Source: Bacteroidia bacterium (GTDB lineage Bacteria; Bacteroidota; Bacteroidia; SXHM01). From it: a DNA stretch of 64,000 nucleotides. The stretch spans positions 775,746 through 839,745 of the forward strand of contig JAJVIC010000009.1 of NCBI GenBank assembly GCA_022072225.1, read 5' to 3'. A program made the translations under genes and the position numbers. The notes beneath the pieces are model-generated. The model did no database searches and was not told the origin of the DNA. It saw only the letters and a program-made list of their open reading frames with translations. How positions within the stretch are numbered: the stretch's first letter is position 1; each line of letters begins with the position of its first letter. Shown here piece after piece: positions 24,794 through 35,100 of the stretch.

Positions 24794-26236
24794 TTATTTT
24801 TTTCTGATTGCTCTCAGACCTGCGAAGGTTAGTGTTCCGTTAAGCAGCAATAATTCATTTCCGAATTTATAACCACCCAGCCATTCAACCGAATTTAGAT
24901 TCAGGTAATAACAAAGCAGCGGTGAAAGCACACAAACGAGCGGAACCATTTTGTCGTTTACTTTTTGTTTGGTAAAAAGTCCGAAGGCAAACATGCCCAG
25001 CAGAGGACCGTAGGTATATCCTGCCAGCATCAGCACGGTGTCTATAATTGCAGCGTTGTTCATGGCTTTGAAAACTAAAATGACCAACAGTAAAATAACG
25101 GCAAATGCGATGTGAATAATGTGGCGGATGGTTGTTTTCTTTTTCTCGGAATAACTCTTGTTTTCTGCATCTAAGAAATCAATGTAAAACGAAGTGGTAA
25201 GTGTTGTAAGCACTGAGTCTGCACTGGAAAATGTAGCGGCCGTTAATCCGATAATAAAAACCAAACCGGCAAAAGTTCCCAGATGTTGCAGGGCAAGCAT
25301 CGGGAAAAGGTTGTCGGTTTTTGCAGGAATGGCAATGCCTTTGCTCTCGGAATAGGTGTAAAGCAAAACGCCCAGCGAAAGAAAAAATACATTTACAATT
25401 GCCATTACAATACTGAACCAGTAAATATTTTTCTGCGCCTCACCCAGCGATTTGCAACTCAGGTTTTTTTGCATCATGTTCTGGTCAAGCCCTGTCATAA
25501 CAATGGCGATAAACATTCCGCCAAAGAACTGTTTCGGGAAAAATGATTTTGCCTGCCAGTCCCAGAAAAAAACTTTTGAGTAGCTGCTGTTTATAACCGT
25601 TTCAGTCATTCCTGCAAAGCTGAGGTTAAGCTCTGAACTGATTGCCGCAATTGACAACACAACACCCAGTAATAAAAACGCAGATTGAAAAGTGTCGGTC
25701 CACACCAACGTTTTTATTCCGCCTTTGTAAGTATAAACCAGCATCAGGATAATAATCACCGAAACCGAAAGCCAGAAAGGAATTCCGAAGTGGTCGAACA
25801 CAAAAAGCTGTATCACTCCTGCTGCAAGAAATAATCTTCCCGCAGCACCAAGCGTACGCGAAAGAAGAAAAAAGAACGAGCCTGTTTTCTGAGAATAATT
25901 TCCGAAGCGTTGCAATAAATAAGTGTAAATGGAAGTGAGGTTTAAGCGGTAATATAAAGGCAGCAGAACACTTCCTATAACATAATATCCTACCACATAA
26001 CCCAGCACCAATTGCAGGTATGAAAAGTTAGAAGCGCCCACCGCGCCCGGCACTGAAATAAAGGTAACACCCGAAAGCGAATCGCTGATCATTCCAAATG
26101 CAACAGCATACCAGGGCGAAGCTTTATTGCCAAGAAAATAGCTGCTGTTATTAGCGTTTCGGCTTGTCCACCATGCGATGAGCAACAAGATGGAAAAATA
26201 ACCGGCAATGCAGGAAATAATCAGTAAAGGCGACAT
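24794..26236 (-). CDS. Sodium:solute symporter (SSS family)
   Basis: 480 residues, about 13 membrane segments. Typical SSS features: [20 protein letters not shown] (TM2 region), [19 protein letters not shown], and the Na+-site region [25 protein letters not shown]. It imports an organic solute with Na+; the substrate cannot be read from sequence. Convergent with the 24203 gene and divergent from recR, with a TAGTTTCG near-promoter about 14 nt upstream. Confidence 0.9.
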   Translation of the reverse strand: MSPLLIISCIAGYFSILLLIAWWTSRNANNSSYFLGNKASPWYAVAFGMISDSLSGVTFISVPGAVGASNFSYLQLVLGYVVGYYVIGSVLLPLYYRLNLTSIYTYLLQRFGNYSQKTGSFFFLLSRTLGAAGRLFLAAGVIQLFVFDHFGIPFWLSVSVIIILMLVYTYKGGIKTLVWTDTFQSAFLLLGVVLSIAAISSELNLSFAGMTETVINSSYSKVFFWDWQAKSFFPKQFFGGMFIAIVMTGLDQNMMQKNLSCKSLGEAQKNIYWFSIVMAIVNVFFLSLGVLLYTYSESKGIAIPAKTDNLFPMLALQHLGTFAGLVFIIGLTAATFSSADSVLTTLTTSFYIDFLDAENKSYSEKKKTTIRHIIHIAFAVILLLVILVFKAMNNAAIIDTVLMLAGYTYGPLLGMFAFGLFTKQKVNDKMVPLVCVLSPLLCYYLNLNSVEWLGGYKFGNELLLLNGTLTFAGLRAIRKK

Positions 26237-26280
26237 GGTGCGAAACTAATAAAATGGATTTCATGCTGATGGTTTATTCT

Positions 26281-26288
26281 TATTTTTG
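26281..26288 (+). promoter_or_regulatory. -7 element TATTTTTG directly before recR
   Basis: Exact TAnnTTTG match ending 4 nt before the recR ATG at 26293. If used, the transcript would be nearly leaderless, so either translation starts without a leader or a different promoter is used. Confidence 0.4.
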
Positions 26289-26292
26289 GCGA

Positions 26293-26910
26293 ATGAATTT
26301 TTCGTCAAAACTGATTGAACAAGCCGTTGATGAGTTTGCTGCTTTGCCCGGCATCGGCAGGAAAACAGCTTATCGTTTTGTGTTGTATCTGCTGAAAAAA
26401 GATGAAGAAGAAGTGCGAAAATTCGGAAACTCATTCATAAAGTTACGCGAGCAAATCAAGTATTGCGAAAACTGTCACAATATTTCTGAAACACAACTTT
26501 GCGGCATTTGCAGCAGTCATTCGCGCGATGGCTCGCTGGTATGTGTGGTAGAAGATATCCGCGATGTAATTGCCATTGAAAATACTGCACAATTCAAAGG
26601 TCATTACCATGTGCTGGGTGGAATTATTTCTCCCATGGATGGAATTGGACCTGCTGAGTTGAATGTAGAAACGCTTGTCAACAGGGTGAAGCGCGGTGAT
26701 ATAAAAGAAATTGTAATGGCGCTGAGCGCAAACATGGAAGGCGACACCACCAATTTTTATATATTCAAAAAGCTGAAAGACTTTGATGTAAAAATCTCAA
26801 CCATTGCGCGTGGAGTTGCTGTTGGCAGCGAACTGGAATATACGGATGAAGTTACGCTTGGTCGCAGTATTGTTAATCGTGTGCCTTACGAAAATTCACT
26901 TGTCCGCTAA
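26293..26910 (+). CDS. recR: Recombination protein RecR
   Basis: 205 residues from the ATG at 26293 ([28 protein letters not shown]), matching the usual RecR N-terminus; the longer frame from 26254 is rejected. HhH, C4 zinc finger ([16 protein letters not shown]) and TOPRIM domain ([12 protein letters not shown] ... [15 protein letters not shown]). Acts with RecO/RecF in loading RecA at gaps. The next gene begins within a few bases. Confidence 0.97.
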   Translation: MNFSSKLIEQAVDEFAALPGIGRKTAYRFVLYLLKKDEEEVRKFGNSFIKLREQIKYCENCHNISETQLCGICSSHSRDGSLVCVVEDIRDVIAIENTAQFKGHYHVLGGIISPMDGIGPAELNVETLVNRVKRGDIKEIVMALSANMEGDTTNFYIFKKLKDFDVKISTIARGVAVGSELEYTDEVTLGRSIVNRVPYENSLVR

Positions 26911-26913
26911 GTG

Positions 26914-28905
26914 ATGCAGTTATCTATAATTATTGTCAACTACAACGTAGAATATTTTCTGGAGCAATGCCTTCATTCCGTTCGGGCTGCGCTTAAGAAT
27001 TTAGAAGCCGAAGTTTTTGTTGTTGACAATAATTCAGTGGACGGTTCGGTGGAAATGGTGAAGAAAAAATTCCCTGAAGTAAAGCTGATTGCCAATAAAG
27101 AAAATCTTGGTTTTTCGAAAGCAAATAATCAGGCAATCCGACAATCAAAAGGGAAATATGTGTTGTTGCTAAACCCTGATACAGTGGTGGAAGCCGACAC
27201 GTTTACAAAATGCGTTGCGTTCATGGAAACGCATGCCGATTGCGGAGGTTTGGGAATAAAAATGCTGGACGGAAAAGGAGATTTTCTGCCGGAATCCAAG
27301 CGCGGTTTGCCTACACCAATGGTTGCATTTTATAAGATATTCGGTTTGTCGGCATTGTTTCCTAAATCAAAACGATTTGGAAAATATCATCTGGGCTTTT
27401 TGGACAAGGAGCAAACGCATGAAGTGGAAATTCTTTCGGGTGCATACATGCTGATGCGTAAAGAAACATTAGATAAAGTAGGCTTGCTTGACGAAGACTT
27501 CTTTATGTATGGCGAAGACATTGATTTGAGTTATCGGATTATAAAAGGCGGCTGGAAAAATTACTATTTCCCGGAAGCGCGTATTATTCATTACAAAGGT
27601 GAGAGTACGAAAAAAAGCAGCGTAAATTTTGTGTTTGTGTTTTATAATGCGATGATAATTTTTGCGCGAAAACATTTTTCACAACAGAATGCAAAAACCT
27701 TTTCGTTTCTCATCAACATTGCAATTTACATCCGCGCAGCTGCTGCCATAGCACGCAGGTTTGCCGTGAAAATATTTCTTCCCGCATTGGATGCCCTGCT
27801 GCTTTTTTCAGGACTTTATTTTCTTGCGAACTATTGGGAAGAAACTATTAAAGCTACCGAAGGTGTGCATTACCCGCCTGAATTTTTGTTTGGTGTTTTA
27901 CCGCTTTACATTGTGGTTTGGTTGTTTGCAATTTTTCTAAGTGCGGGTTATGACAAACCGGTTAAAGCTTCAAAAATTGTTCGCGGTGTTTTTATCGGCA
28001 CGGCTGTTATTCTTCTTATTTATGCCTTGCTTCCCGAGCATTACCGTTTCTCACGTGCATTGATTTTGCTGGGAACGTTGTGGGCAATTTTCTCGATGCT
28101 GGGTTTACGTTTTGTTTTTCATCTTTTGAAAATAAAAGGATTTAACCTGAGCGACAGCAGCAATAAACGCATTGTAATTGTAGGTAACGAAGATGAAGCA
28201 AAAAGGGTAGGAGGGCTGTTGAAACAGGCAAAAGTTCTTCCTGCTTTTACGGGATTTATTTCACCGTCTGAAATGGATTCTACAGTCCATACTCCACGGT
28301 CCACAGATTATATTGGCAATTTGAATCAGTTGAATGAAATCATCAGCATTTACAAAATAAACGAAGTAATTTTTTGTGCCAAAGACTTGCCTTCAAATGT
28401 GATAATTGATAAGATGTCGACATCTTCCAATTCGCAGGTTGATTATAAAATTGCCCCGCCCGAAAGCCTTTATATTATAGGAAGCAACTCCATCAATTCA
28501 CCGGGTGAATTATATGTAATTGATATTAACTCCATAGCCAAAGTTGCCAACAAGCGTAACAAAAAATTAATGGATATAGTGAGCAGCCTGTTACTGATTT
28601 TGCTTTTTCCGATCTTATTGTTTTTGGTTGATAAACCTTTTGGAATGCTCAGAAATAGTTTTCTTGTTTTATTCGGAAAACTTTCGTGGGTGGGTTATTA
28701 TTTTCCACGAAAAGAAGACGAACAATTATGGAAACTTCCTAAAATAAAGCATGGAATTTTAAATCCTCTTGATGCATTAGACGGACAATTGGTTGATACC
28801 TCAACCATACAAAAACTGAACATGCTTTACGCTAAAGACTACCGCCTGTGGAACGATGTTACTATTATGTGGAAAGGGTTGCGCGGGTTGGGCAGAAAAG
28901 TGTAA
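26914..28905 (+). CDS. Membrane glycosyltransferase family 2 with C-terminal nucleotide-binding-like domain
   Basis: 663 residues from the ATG at 26914 (a GTG sits one codon earlier). N-terminal GT2 domain: LSIIIVNYNVEYFLEQCL, VDNNSVDGS, NPDTVVEAD (metal-binding DxD-like) and FFMYGEDIDLSYRI. Four hydrophobic segments around residues 285-410 anchor it to the inner membrane. A Rossmann-like CoA/NAD-binding segment follows (IVIVGNEDEAKRVGGLL, about 420-440), as in bacterial sugar transferases, then another membrane segment. A repeat-derived insert STVHTPRSTD lies at codons 28281-28309. Probably elongates a surface polysaccharide. Confidence 0.88.
   Translation: MQLSIIIVNYNVEYFLEQCLHSVRAALKNLEAEVFVVDNNSVDGSVEMVKKKFPEVKLIANKENLGFSKANNQAIRQSKGKYVLLLNPDTVVEADTFTKCVAFMETHADCGGLGIKMLDGKGDFLPESKRGLPTPMVAFYKIFGLSALFPKSKRFGKYHLGFLDKEQTHEVEILSGAYMLMRKETLDKVGLLDEDFFMYGEDIDLSYRIIKGGWKNYYFPEARIIHYKGESTKKSSVNFVFVFYNAMIIFARKHFSQQNAKTFSFLINIAIYIRAAAAIARRFAVKIFLPALDALLLFSGLYFLANYWEETIKATEGVHYPPEFLFGVLPLYIVVWLFAIFLSAGYDKPVKASKIVRGVFIGTAVILLIYALLPEHYRFSRALILLGTLWAIFSMLGLRFVFHLLKIKGFNLSDSSNKRIVIVGNEDEAKRVGGLLKQAKVLPAFTGFISPSEMDSTVHTPRSTDYIGNLNQLNEIISIYKINEVIFCAKDLPSNVIIDKMSTSSNSQVDYKIAPPESLYIIGSNSINSPGELYVIDINSIAKVANKRNKKLMDIVSSLLLILLFPILLFLVDKPFGMLRNSFLVLFGKLSWVGYYFPRKEDEQLWKLPKIKHGILNPLDALDGQLVDTSTIQKLNMLYAKDYRLWNDVTIMWKGLRGLGRKV
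28281..28309. repeat. GTCCACAGT-type repeat inside GT2 reading frame
   Basis: TACAGTCCATACTCCACGGT and following bases are variants of the ACAGTCCAC word, in frame, encoding TVHTPRSTD between FISPSEMDS and YIGNLNQLNE. Confidence 0.6.
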
Positions 28906-28926
28906 TCGTAAATTCACAATAATCTA

Positions 28927-28934
28927 TACTTTTG
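28927..28934 (+). promoter_or_regulatory. -7 element TACTTTTG upstream of the E2 gene
   Basis: Exact TAnnTTTG match 22 nt before the ATG. No -33 TTG at standard spacing. Confidence 0.5.
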
Positions 28935-28956
28935 TCCGCGAACAAAAGATTTTGAA

Positions 28957-30321
28957 ATGCCTAACACCGAAATGATAATGCCCAAAATGGGCGAAAGCGT
29001 AGCCGAAGCCACTATCATAAAATGGCTGAAAAAAGAAGGCGATACCGTAGAAGCCGATGAAAGCGTATTGGAAATAGCCACCGACAAAGTGGACAGCGAA
29101 GTACCCGCCCCCGCGTCAGGAAAAATTATGAAACTGCTTTTCAACGAAGGCGATGTAGTGCAGGTAGGCAAAGTGATTTGTTTAATTGGGAATGAGTCTG
29201 TAGTCGGTAGTCCGCAGACCGTAGTTGATAGTCCAAAAGCAGAAATTGTAAAGCCTGTTGTTGAAACGGTTAATCAACCAATAGTAAAGTCAACCTCAAC
29301 ACCACCGGCCACCGACCACGGACTAAGGACTTTCTCCAACCGTTTTTATTCTCCGCTTGTTCGCAACATCGCCCAAAAAGAAGGAATACACCAAGCCGAA
29401 TTAGACACCATTCCCGGCACCGGAAAAGAAGGAAGGGTAACGAAGAATGATATTATGGCATACCTGCCAAACAGGAATAAGTCCACAGTCCACAGTTCAC
29501 AGTCCACAGCTGTTAGATCAAATGTTGTTGAAAAGGCAGAGACAACAAACAATAATCAACAAACAATAATCAACAATCCTCCCGTTCAGAAACCTGCAGT
29601 TAGCGTTGGTGCAGGCGATGAAATAATAGAAATGGACCGCATGCGCAAACTCATAGCCGAACATATGGTAATGAGCAAGCACACCTCGCCCCATGTTACC
29701 TCTTATGTAGAAGCAGATGTAACCAACATAGTGCTCTGGCGCAACAAAATGAAAGACCAGTTCGAAAAGAAAGAAGGCGAAAAGCTAACCTTCACACCCA
29801 TATTCATTGAAGCCGTTGCCAAAGCCATCAAAGATTTTCCAATGGTTAATGTATCTGTAAACGGAACTCAAATTATAGTTCGAAAGAATATAAACATAGG
29901 TATGGCAACCGCCCTGCCCAGCGGCAACCTTATAGTACCCGTTATAAAAAATGCCGACCGTATGAACCTTTACGGCTTGACAAAAGCTGTAAATGATTTA
30001 GCCAGTCGCGCCCGCAATAACAAACTTCTGCCCGATGAAATTCAGGGAGGAACCTATACCTTAACCAATGTAGGAACGTTTGGAAACGTAATGGGAACAC
30101 CCATTATTAACCAACCCCAGGTAGCAATTCTGGCGGTTGGCGCAATCCGCAAAAAGCCCGCAGTTATTGAAACCGAGTTTGGTGATACCATTGGAATTCG
30201 CCACATGATGTTTCTCTCTCATGCCTATGACCACCGCGTGGTTGACGGTGCTTTAGGAGGAAGCTTTGTCCGCAAAGTAGCCGATTACCTTGAACAATTT
30301 GATATTAATAGAACTATTTAA
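28957..30321 (+). CDS. 2-oxoacid dehydrogenase E2 (dihydrolipoamide acyltransferase)
   Basis: 454 residues. Lipoyl domain with lipoylated Lys44 in ATDKVDSE; peripheral subunit-binding domain at about 125-165 (SPLVRNIAQKEGIHQAELD); catalytic domain with His426 and Asp430 (DHRVVDGALGG). This is the acyltransferase core of pyruvate or branched-chain 2-oxoacid dehydrogenase; which one cannot be decided. The two interdomain linkers contain short DNA repeats (29195-29234, 29301-29330, 29481-29510, 29547-29578) that translate as Ser/Thr/Val/Pro-rich linker sequence. E1 and E3 are not adjacent. Confidence 0.93.
   Translation: MPNTEMIMPKMGESVAEATIIKWLKKEGDTVEADESVLEIATDKVDSEVPAPASGKIMKLLFNEGDVVQVGKVICLIGNESVVGSPQTVVDSPKAEIVKPVVETVNQPIVKSTSTPPATDHGLRTFSNRFYSPLVRNIAQKEGIHQAELDTIPGTGKEGRVTKNDIMAYLPNRNKSTVHSSQSTAVRSNVVEKAETTNNNQQTIINNPPVQKPAVSVGAGDEIIEMDRMRKLIAEHMVMSKHTSPHVTSYVEADVTNIVLWRNKMKDQFEKKEGEKLTFTPIFIEAVAKAIKDFPMVNVSVNGTQIIVRKNINIGMATALPSGNLIVPVIKNADRMNLYGLTKAVNDLASRARNNKLLPDEIQGGTYTLTNVGTFGNVMGTPIINQPQVAILAVGAIRKKPAVIETEFGDTIGIRHMMFLSHAYDHRVVDGALGGSFVRKVADYLEQFDINRTI
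29195..29234. repeat. TAGTCGGTAGTCC-type repeat in E2 linker 1
   Basis: Run of GTAGTC/GTAGTT words encoding SVVGSPQTVVDSP in the linker after the lipoyl domain. Similar words at 29301-29330 (TDHGLRT). Confidence 0.6.
29481..29578. repeat. GTCCACAGT and AACAATAATCAAC repeats in E2 linker 2
   Basis: GTCCACAGTCCACAGTTCAC and adjoining words (29481-29510) encode STVHSSQSTA; CAATAATCAACAAACAATAA and neighbours (29547-29578) encode a QNN-rich stretch. Both lie between the subunit-binding and catalytic domains. Confidence 0.6.
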
Positions 30322-30323
30322 AA

Positions 30324-30348
30324 AAATAAGCGTATTGAGGGCTTATTT
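30324..30348 (+). terminator. Possible terminator after the E2 gene
   Basis: AAATAAGC (30324-30331) and GCTTATTT (30341-30348) form an 8-bp stem with a 9-nt loop just after the E2 stop; the stem itself supplies the U-run. Confidence 0.45.
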
Positions 30349-30408
30349 ATGGTTTCTGGTCGTATACCTTTAACCGTTGGTAATAAAAAACTAAATCAGA
30401 ACTTTTCA

Positions 30409-32037
30409 ATGAAAAAAGTTTTTCCCTTAATTCTGTTTACAATTATCAATTTACAATTATCAATTGTCAATTGCCTTGCGCAAGACGAAGACTATCTGAA
30501 AAAGATTTTTCCCGTTGCCGATGAACACCTTAAAAACGGCAAAATTGACCTTGCCCTGAAAAATTTTCTGGAACTGGAAAAGATGTATCCCGATAATGCA
30601 CATATCAAATACAAAATAGGAATGTGCTACTTCAGTACAACCAATCGCAAGTCGCTTGCAATACCCTATTTTAAGGCAGCATCAAAAGATATTTCAAAAG
30701 ATTTTGCCGAAGGAAACTACAAACAACCGCAAGCTCCTCCTGATGCCATATACAAACTTGCCCGCACCTACCACCTCGAGTTTAAAGTTGACAGCGCTAT
30801 CACTCAATACAAAAAATTCAAACCCTTAGTTCCCGAATACGAAGTTGATTTACTCAAAGACCTTGACCGTCAGATAAAGATGTGCGACAATGCCCGCGAA
30901 ATTTTTAAAACACCGGTAACATTCTCCATCCAAAATCTGGGCAAAAAGGTAAACAGCACCTTTGACGATTACTCGGCAGTAACCGATGCGAGTGAAACCA
31001 TGCTTATATTCACCTCACGCAGGCAGGGAACCACAGGAAACATGAAAGCCGATGACGATAAATATTTCGAAGACATTTATGTTTCGGTAAAAAATGAAAA
31101 AGGCGAATGGTCGGCTCCCAACAACATAGGCCCTAATATCAATACTGACGGCCACGATGCCTGCATCAGTTTATCGGCAGACGGTCAGCAACTCTACATT
31201 TACCGCGATGACTGGGGTGATGGCAATATCTATGTAAGCACCCTGCAAAACGATGTATGGAGCGAAGCCGTAATGCTCGGCTCTGATATAAACAGCAAAG
31301 CCTGGGAAACACATGCAGCTGTTTCGTCTGACGGACAAACCCTCTTTTTTACCAGTAACAGAAACGGTGGTAAAGGAGGTTTAGATATTTATTACTGCAA
31401 AAAATTACCTAACGGAGAATGGGGTTTAGCACAATCGCTTGGCGATGTAATCAATACAGAGTATGACGAAGATGCTCCTTTCATGCACCCGGACGGAAAA
31501 ACTCTGTTCTTCAGTTCAAAAGGCCATACAAGTATTGGCGGTTTTGATATTTTCTTTTCTGTTTTGGAAGAAAATGGCAAATGGACACAACCCCGAAATA
31601 TTGGCTATCCTACCAACACAGCCGATGACGAAGTATTTTTTGTAGCCTCACCAGACGGAAAGCGTGCTTACTATTCATCTTCAAAAGACAGCGGATTTGG
31701 CGAAAAAGATATTTACCTTATTAACCTTGAACTTGAAATTCAAGAGCCACTTACGCTGTACAAAGGTAAAATTGAAAAAGAACCCGATGGTTCAATTCCG
31801 AAGGTAACCATAAACGTAACCGACAACAAAACAGGCGAGCTATACGGAACCTACAGAAATCGCGCAGATAACGGTAGTTTTACTTTAATTCTTAAACCCG
31901 GTGTTGCTTACAATATTGCTTACGAAGCCAATGGTTTTCTCTTTCATTCTGAAAATCTTACCGTGCCTGCTGGCACCTCTTATTTTGAAATAAACAAGGC
32001 GGTAAATCTCGAGCCTATAAAAGTGAAAAAGCAATAA
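30409..32037 (+). CDS. TPR-PD40 envelope protein without OmpA domain (PorE-like)
   Basis: 542 residues from the ATG at 30409 (MKKVFPLILFTIINLQLSIV), which gives a signal peptide ending CLAQ; the longer frame from 30349 is rejected. TPR-like region ~25-165, then PD40/WD40-like beta-propeller repeats ~190-430 (DDYSAVTDASETMLIFTSRR, INTDGHDACISLSADGQQL, ETHAAVSSDGQTLFFTS, DEDAPFMHPDGKTLFFSSKG), then a carboxypeptidase-regulatory-like beta-sandwich (~450-535). It follows the PorE order but lacks the C-terminal OmpA domain. First of five similar envelope genes. Confidence 0.88.
   Translation: MKKVFPLILFTIINLQLSIVNCLAQDEDYLKKIFPVADEHLKNGKIDLALKNFLELEKMYPDNAHIKYKIGMCYFSTTNRKSLAIPYFKAASKDISKDFAEGNYKQPQAPPDAIYKLARTYHLEFKVDSAITQYKKFKPLVPEYEVDLLKDLDRQIKMCDNAREIFKTPVTFSIQNLGKKVNSTFDDYSAVTDASETMLIFTSRRQGTTGNMKADDDKYFEDIYVSVKNEKGEWSAPNNIGPNINTDGHDACISLSADGQQLYIYRDDWGDGNIYVSTLQNDVWSEAVMLGSDINSKAWETHAAVSSDGQTLFFTSNRNGGKGGLDIYYCKKLPNGEWGLAQSLGDVINTEYDEDAPFMHPDGKTLFFSSKGHTSIGGFDIFFSVLEENGKWTQPRNIGYPTNTADDEVFFVASPDGKRAYYSSSKDSGFGEKDIYLINLELEIQEPLTLYKGKIEKEPDGSIPKVTINVTDNKTGELYGTYRNRADNGSFTLILKPGVAYNIAYEANGFLFHSENLTVPAGTSYFEINKAVNLEPIKVKKQ
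30439..30473. repeat. CAATTATCAATT-type repeat encoding a signal-peptide core
   Basis: ACAATTATCAATTTACAATT and the next bases (TATCAATTGTCAATTG) are tandem variants of CAATTATCAATT and encode TIINLQLSIVNCL, the hydrophobic core of the signal peptide of the 30409 protein. Confidence 0.65.
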
Positions 32038-32047
32038 TTTTACTTTT

Positions 32048-32071
32048 TTATTGAATTTATTCTTTCAATAA
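32048..32071 (+). terminator. Possible terminator after the 30409 gene
   Basis: TTATTGAA (32048-32055) and TTCAATAA (32064-32071), 8-bp stem, 8-nt loop. Preceded by a T-run; AU-rich, so weak. Confidence 0.35.
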
Positions 32072-32170
32072 ACGGGTATTTTGCCTATAATTGCTCGGCA
32101 ATTGATGATGTAATAAGTTTATTTGATGTTATGTCGTTTTTTTATTCAACGACTGAATGTTTTTTTATTG

Positions 32171-32178
32171 TAGTTTTG
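32171..32178 (+). promoter_or_regulatory. -7 element TAGTTTTG upstream of the 32187 gene
   Basis: Exact TAnnTTTG match 8 nt before the chosen ATG. Supports the 32187 start over the ATG at 32157, which lies upstream of this element. Confidence 0.45.
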
Positions 32179-32186
32179 AGAAGTCT

Positions 32187-35100
32187 ATGCGAGCAGGTTT
32201 ACTATCAGGGATAATAGTATTATTTTTTTTCAGCACATCACAGGCACAGGTAACCAGCGAAGCCGATTTTAAAAAGAAATTCGGCTTAGTTGACGGTTAT
32301 TTGTATGACGGTGATTATTTCAAGGCTCTTCCGCTTGCCAAAGAGCTTTATGCTTATGATACTACAAATGCAAATGTAAACTATATGCTTGGTACATGCT
32401 ATCTCGGTGCTGATCCGGACCGGAAGAAAGCAATTTATCACTTAGAGCAGTCGGTAATGCTCTCTACACCATCACCAATGTATAAAGAAGGTGATTACAA
32501 AGAAAAAACTGCTCCAGGGGTAGCTTATTATAACCTTGCGCGGGCATATCATTTTGTTTACCGTTTTGATGATGCCATTTCAAACTATTACAACTATCGC
32601 TCTTTTATTGATTTGAATGACGTAGTAGAATACGCTCAGGTTAAACACCAGATTGAGTATTCTGAAAATGCAAAATTATTGATAGAAGAACCTGTAAATA
32701 TAAAGGTACAGTCATTAGGCCCTGTTGTAAACTCTAAATATGAAGATTACAGTCCGGTTATTTCAGCTGACGGAAATACCTTGATTTTTACATCACGAAG
32801 AGAAGGAACTACAGGTGGAAAGCTATTTTTAGATGGCAAGTTTTATGAAGATATTTATATAGCAAAAAAGGAAAGAGGCAAATGGACTACTCCCCGAAGT
32901 ATTGGGGCCAATATTAATACCGAAGGACATGAAGCAACCATTGGACTTTCACCCGATGGCCAACAACTCTTTATTTATAAAGATGATAACGGGGATGGTA
33001 ACATATATATGAGTAAACTAAGTGGTTCTGAATGGTCAAAACCGGAAAAATTAGGAGGAGAGATTAATACATCATCATGGGAAACCCACGCTACAGTATC
33101 GGCTGACGGACAAAACTTGTTTTTTGTTAGTAACCGAAATGGTGGAATTGGCGGGAGAGACATATATAAGGTTTCTTTATTACCGGATGGAACCTGGGGT
33201 AAAGCTGAGAACCTGGGTCCAACAATTAATACACAGTATGATGAGGAGGCTCCGTTTTTTGCAGCCGATGGAATAACACTTATTTTTAGTTCGCAAGGTC
33301 ACAACAGCATGGGAGGTTTTGATATTTTCACCTCTGAAAATATTGATGGCGTTTGGTCAACTCCAGTTAATATTGGTTATCCGATAAACTCTCCTGAAGA
33401 TGATGTGTTCTTTGTAACCACGCCTGATGGGCAATTTGCCTATTACTCTTCACGAATGGAAGGCGGTATGGGAGAAAAAGATATATACCTGATTGAACTT
33501 TCAGAGAAAAAGAAAGAAAGTCTTACTGTAATGAAAGGAGTAATAATTCTTGAAAATACTTCTGAAATTAATGCCAACATAGTAGTTTCTGATGCACGCA
33601 CAAAAACGGTAACAGGAATATACAAACCTCACAAGCAAACTGGTAGTTATATATTTATTCTTCAACCCGGAACTGAATACAATGTTTCTTATGAATGCGA
33701 TGGCTATGAGACAAGGACAGATAAAATTGTAGTGCCTGAAAATTCAAGCTACGCTGAAATTACAAGAGCGGTGTTGCTCGATCCTGTTGTATGCGGTAAA
33801 GGAGAAGTTCCTTTAGTTGTTCAAAACGAGCAGCCTAAAGAAGAAGAGAAAATAAAGGTCGAAGAGAAAGAAGACCCTAAAGTTGCTGAACTTAAAGCTT
33901 TAGAAGCCCAGTTATTAGCTGAAGAAAAAGCGCTCAAGGAACGGCAATTAGAAGAGGCTCGCTTGGCGGAAGAAAAGCGCAAAGCAGAAGATGCTGCCAA
34001 AGTAAAAGCGGAGGAAGAAGCCAAGCTTGCGGTAGAGAAGAAAAAAGCGGAAGAACTTGAAGCAGCTAAAGCCGCAGAAGAAAAGAAACTGGCCGAAGAG
34101 GCAGCAGCAAAAGCAAAAGCAGAAGAAGCTAACCGTTTGGCAGAAGAGAACCGTAAGGCCGCAGAAGCAGCAAAAGCAAAGGCAGAGGAAGAAGCAAAGT
34201 TGGCAGCAGAGAAGAAGAAAGCGGAAGAGCTTGCAGCAGCTAAATCTGCAGAAGAAAAGAAACTGGCCGAAGAGGCAGCAGCAAAAGCAAAGGCAGATGA
34301 AGAAGCAAAGTTGGCAGTAGAGAAGAAAAAAGCGGAAGAACTTGCAGCAGCTAAAGCCGCAGAAGAAAAGAAACTGGCCGAAGAAACGGCAGCAAAAGCA
34401 AAAGCTGCTGAGGAGGCTCGTTTGGCAGAAGAAAAGCGTAAAGCAGAAGAGGCGGAAAAACTAGCCGCAGAGAAGAAAAGAGCAGAAGAGTTGGCTGCAG
34501 CAAAAGCAGAGCAGGAAAAGAAACAGGCTGAAGAAGCTGCACGCATAGCCGAGGAAAAACGTAAAGCCGAGGAGATAGCAAAAGCAAAAGCTGCAGAGGA
34601 AGCAAAGTTGGCAGCAGAGAAGAAAATTGCTGACGAACTTACAGCGCAGAAGAAAAAAGCATTTGAAGATTCATTGGTTGCCAGAAAAAATGAAATTGTT
34701 AAGCGTCTGGAAGAGTTGAAAAAACTACAGGCTCAGAAATCAACAGAAACTGCTGAAGAAACAAAAGCAGAACTGGCAAAAGCAGCAGCGGATAAGAAAC
34801 GTGAGGAAGAAAAACTTGCTGCTGAAGCCAAACTTGCTGAAGATAAGCGTGCAGCTGAGGAAGCAGCACAAAAAGCAAAAGCAGAAGAACAGAGAAAACT
34901 CGCTGAAAAAGCAGCAGAAGAAAAACGTAAAACCGAAGAAGCAGCGGCAAAACAAAAAGCAGAAGCTGAGGCAAAAGCTCAGGCCGAAGCACTGGCAAAT
35001 GCTAAGAGTATTGATGAGTTGAAAAAAATGAATCAAGCCTTGATTGCTGAAAATGAATTACTCAAAAAACAAATAGCAGAAGGGAATAAAAAAATCGATC

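Noticed and set aside
33821-34546. Long antisense open frame across the EAK-rich coding region, likewise 40149-41120
   Set aside because: Arises from the codon bias of A/E/K repeats (GCA, GAA, AAA), giving Ser/Phe/Ala-rich antisense translation; no start signal or homology-like features.
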